Positions 25,785-27,648 of a stretch of 27,648 nucleotides of DNA are shown here, one piece after another. Location: contig PDIM01000054.1 in NCBI GenBank assembly GCA_002811675.1, positions 160,625 to 188,272 of the forward strand, in the 5' to 3' direction. Numbering within the stretch: position 1 is the stretch's first letter; every line of letters begins with the position of its first letter. Source of the DNA: Ichthyosporea sp. XGB-2017a. Its lineage: Eukaryota > Opisthokonta > Ichthyosporea. The position numbers were made by a program, and so were the translations under genes. The notes under the pieces are model-generated. The model had not been told where the DNA came from, did no database searches, and saw only the letters and a program-made list of their open reading frames with translations.

Positions 25785-27396
25785 TTAAAGCTCTTGATTT
25801 TCTTTGATGAGTGCAGCAAACCTTTGTATGGCCGTGTTCATTTCATCTTCCGACGCAGTAGAAAAGGCTGCCCGAACAAAGCATGTAGGTGTTCCCCCCA
25901 GAACAAAAGCACTCCCCGGCAGTAGAAGAACCTTTTTCTCGACCGCCTTAGATTGAATCAGCTGGGTGGTATCATTCACCCCAATAACCTTAAACCAAAC
26001 AAACATGCCCGCTTCCGGAACGGACCATGTCGCCAACCCCTGTAAATGCTGTTCACAGTATTTGATGAATATATCGCGCCTTTGCTTGTATAAATTCGCA
26101 ACCTTTTGGGCGTGGGCTTTGAAATGGTTCTTTGCCAGCACGCTAGCTTTCTCCTCTGACCCAAAAAGTCCGTAATGCTTGTCCACGTTCCATTTTTGCA
26201 TTAATTTCAAAATCAGCATTTGGCTAAGTCCACTCGGGTGGATATTGGATGCTTGAGAGTGCAAATTGATTTTGGAAATTAGCTCCGTAGGTCCCGACAC
26301 ATACCCAATACGAAGACCCGACGACAGCAGCTTGGAAAATGAGTCGAATCTCAACACCCGTCCATCAATGTCCATACTCAAAAAACTTGGTTTGGGTTGA
26401 GCTGAAAACTGCAAATAATAATAAGGATCATCCTCCAAAATAATCAAGTCATTCTCTGGCCTTCTTGCAATTTCATACACCTTTTTCCTTCTGTCCACCG
26501 AATAACTCGCACCTGTGGGATTCCCTCCGTTGGGTATTAAATACAACGCTCGTGGTCTTTTATATCCACACGCAGGGTCAAATTCCGAAAGAACCTTCTC
26601 CAAGGATTCCGGAATAATCCCTTGCTCATCCGTATCCACCCCAATCAGGTTGCCATTTACAGGCTCCAGCGAGGCCAATGCTCCACTATAGCACGGCGTT
26701 GCTGCTAATATAGAACTCTTCTCATCAAAAAACAACTCAAACGCTTTGGCCAATCCATCTTGACTGCCCGTAGTCACACAAAGGGAGAATTCCTTGGCAA
26801 TGGCCTTGCGGGTCTCCTCTTCGCCCCCTTTCCTCCGTTCTCGCAACGGCTCAACATACGGCGGGCAATGTTCGCGCAGGATTAAGTCACTCAACAATGT
26901 TGTCAATGGGATCAATCCTGGGGTTTGTGAGTACTGCAGCATTGTTTCGATATCTTTCTTGGGCAGATGAATTACCATGTCCTCTTCGTTGCCAGCCTCC
27001 CCATCCTCCGTCTTTAGCGTAAACGAAAAACTATCAAACGGGAAGGTGGATGGATTCGGCATTCCTCCTCCTAAAGAAATCTACACACAAACAAACAAAC
27101 AAACAAACACAGGATAAGTTATCCAACACAAATCAAAAACCCAACAAAACAAAGAGGGGGGGGGGGGGGGACTTATCTCCCACACTGACCATTCCAGGAA
27201 GACCCACAAGGGGCTGCAAGGCACGGATTGGCGAGGGTTTCCTCATCAAGGTCCTCTCAGTCAGGCACCCATTCGTCCACACTGGCTGTCTCCTTGCCTC
27301 CTCCACCGGGCAGCTGCTGGCGGCAGTGGTCATGGCTCGGGTGTAGGAGGTGGGGGATCTGTGTAGTATCTGTCTGGTGGTACTCCTCCACAACAT
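25785..27396 (-). CDS. AADAT: Kynurenine/alpha-aminoadipate aminotransferase (PLP, fold type I), mitochondrial-type
   Basis: Two exons: complement(25785..27070) joined to exon 1 (27396 down to about 27180), giving 500 aa. The family transaminates L-2-aminoadipate and kynurenine with 2-oxoglutarate, in lysine and tryptophan catabolism. Landmarks match human AADAT in order: NPSPIR (here KPSPIRAL), GGxPNPxxFPF, TTGSQDG, CYSGAL, NGGNPTG, EDDPYYYLQF, the PLP lysine in DSFSKLLSSGLRIG (about K319), AGMFVWFKV, and the substrate-carboxylate arginine in FVRAAFSTAS. All catalytic positions look intact. The first 28 residues are rich in Arg, Ser and Thr with no acidic residue (start MLWRSTTRQILHR), typical of a mitochondrial presequence. 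An in-frame TGA lies 11 codons upstream of ATG 27396. Met22 (27333) could start a cytosolic form. The exon 1 donor is not a normal GT if conserved residues are to be kept. Confidence 0.88.
27086..27110 (+). repeat. (CAAA)n microsatellite
   Basis: About five to six CAAA units on the plus strand, inside the aminotransferase intron near its acceptor. On the minus strand it reads GTTT repeats and may serve as the pyrimidine-rich tract. Confidence 0.85.
27156..27170 (+). repeat. G15 homopolymer (C15 on the transcribed minus strand)
   Basis: Fifteen consecutive G bases lie inside the aminotransferase intron, immediately after the ATAAGT donor-like site on the minus strand. Run length is prone to error in sequencing and in vivo. 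Confidence 0.85.
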
Positions 27397-27648
27397 GGAG
27401 AAGGAAACTTTGGGGTTAAGTAATCACACAAAAAACGACAGAGGAGCGATAACAAAATCACAAAAGATTCTGATTTTCTTTTTGGAGGTGTGCAAACCAA
27501 AAGTCAAAATCAAAATTTCAAAAACAAAATTTCAAAACCAAAAAAAAACCAAAAATGTTTGTTTTGTTTTTCTGTTTTTTTTTTTTGGTTTTTCGGGGGC
27601 TTCCGGTTTTTTTCTTTTTTCAATTTTGCTTCCTGACTTTTTCAGTCT
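27397..27648. promoter_or_regulatory. Upstream region of the aminotransferase gene
   Basis: 252 bp with A/T-rich tracts, including T12 near 27575 and repeated CAAAA-like stretches. No coding potential is seen. It presumably contains the promoter and 5'UTR of the minus-strand aminotransferase gene; I see no defined element. Confidence 0.4.

Larger units (their letters stand above)
27071..27179 (-). other. Intron of the aminotransferase gene with a non-canonical donor
   Basis: The acceptor TTTCTTTAG ending at 27071 is clear and precedes GAGGAGGAATG. Homology requires exon 1 to end at G27180, or up to three bases later because of the repeated GGA: MVSVG then GGMPNP. At that point the minus strand reads GTGGGAGATAAGT, with ATAAGT at 27176 where GTAAGT would be expected. 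The only in-phase GT donor (GTCA/GTGTGG, intron 27071..27185) drops two conserved residues. The intron also holds C15 just after the donor and a (GTTT)n tract. Confidence 0.65.

Noticed and set aside
27050-27346. 98-aa plus-strand ORF across the start of the aminotransferase gene
   Set aside because: It runs through a (CAAA)n repeat and G15, and lies antisense to the conserved KPSPIR exon.
1-27648. Prokaryotic or viral origin, CRISPR array, tRNA or rRNA genes
   Set aside because: Spliceosomal introns, AATAAA signals, WD40, myosin and ciliary homologues indicate a nuclear genome. No direct-repeat/spacer array, cloverleaf or rRNA core sequence was seen.

Overview
The window is nuclear DNA from a eukaryote, almost certainly a ciliated or flagellated unicellular lineage. 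The evidence is short GT-AG introns (73-103 nt) interrupting conserved coding sequence, AATAAA polyadenylation hexamers, TAA/TGA stops consistent with the standard code, homopolymer-rich AT-biased gaps, and proteins with clear eukaryotic homologues. A nephrocystin-5 homologue implies a cilium. I cannot name the species or the supergroup from this sequence.

The layout is compact and strictly alternating. (1) 62-2374, plus strand: a 770-aa IQ-motif protein related to IQCB1/NPHP5. (2) 2405-4993, minus strand: a four-exon, 773-aa WD40 protein related to WDR37; I rebuilt its three introns from splice sites and from alignment with the remembered human family sequence. (3) 4994-5339: a 346-bp T/A-tract-rich gap serving two divergent genes, with a likely 5'UTR intron for the next gene. 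(4) 5340-25646, plus strand: one uninterrupted 6,768-codon reading frame. It has an N-terminal myosin motor with eroded nucleotide-binding motifs, about five IQ motifs, and a coiled-coil rod of roughly 5,800 residues carrying several internal repeat families. (5) 25785-27396, minus strand: a PLP-dependent aminotransferase of the AADAT (kynurenine/alpha-aminoadipate aminotransferase) type with a mitochondrial-type presequence. Its single intron appears to lack a GT donor at the site the homology demands. The last 252 bp are its AT-rich upstream region.

The two convergent pairs have stop codons separated by only 30 bp and 138 bp. No operon logic applies and the four genes need not work together. 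The NPHP5 homologue is a basal-body/transition-zone type protein, WDR37 is a PACS1/2 partner in animals, and the aminotransferase acts in lysine and tryptophan breakdown. The most unusual object is the giant myosin-like protein: its switch I has lost the arginine needed for ATP hydrolysis, and its rod carries six to seven copies of an 'IDSLVxDKLxL' motif plus a three-copy repeat with an exact 116-residue spacing. I saw no transposons, tRNA or rRNA genes, or CRISPR arrays.
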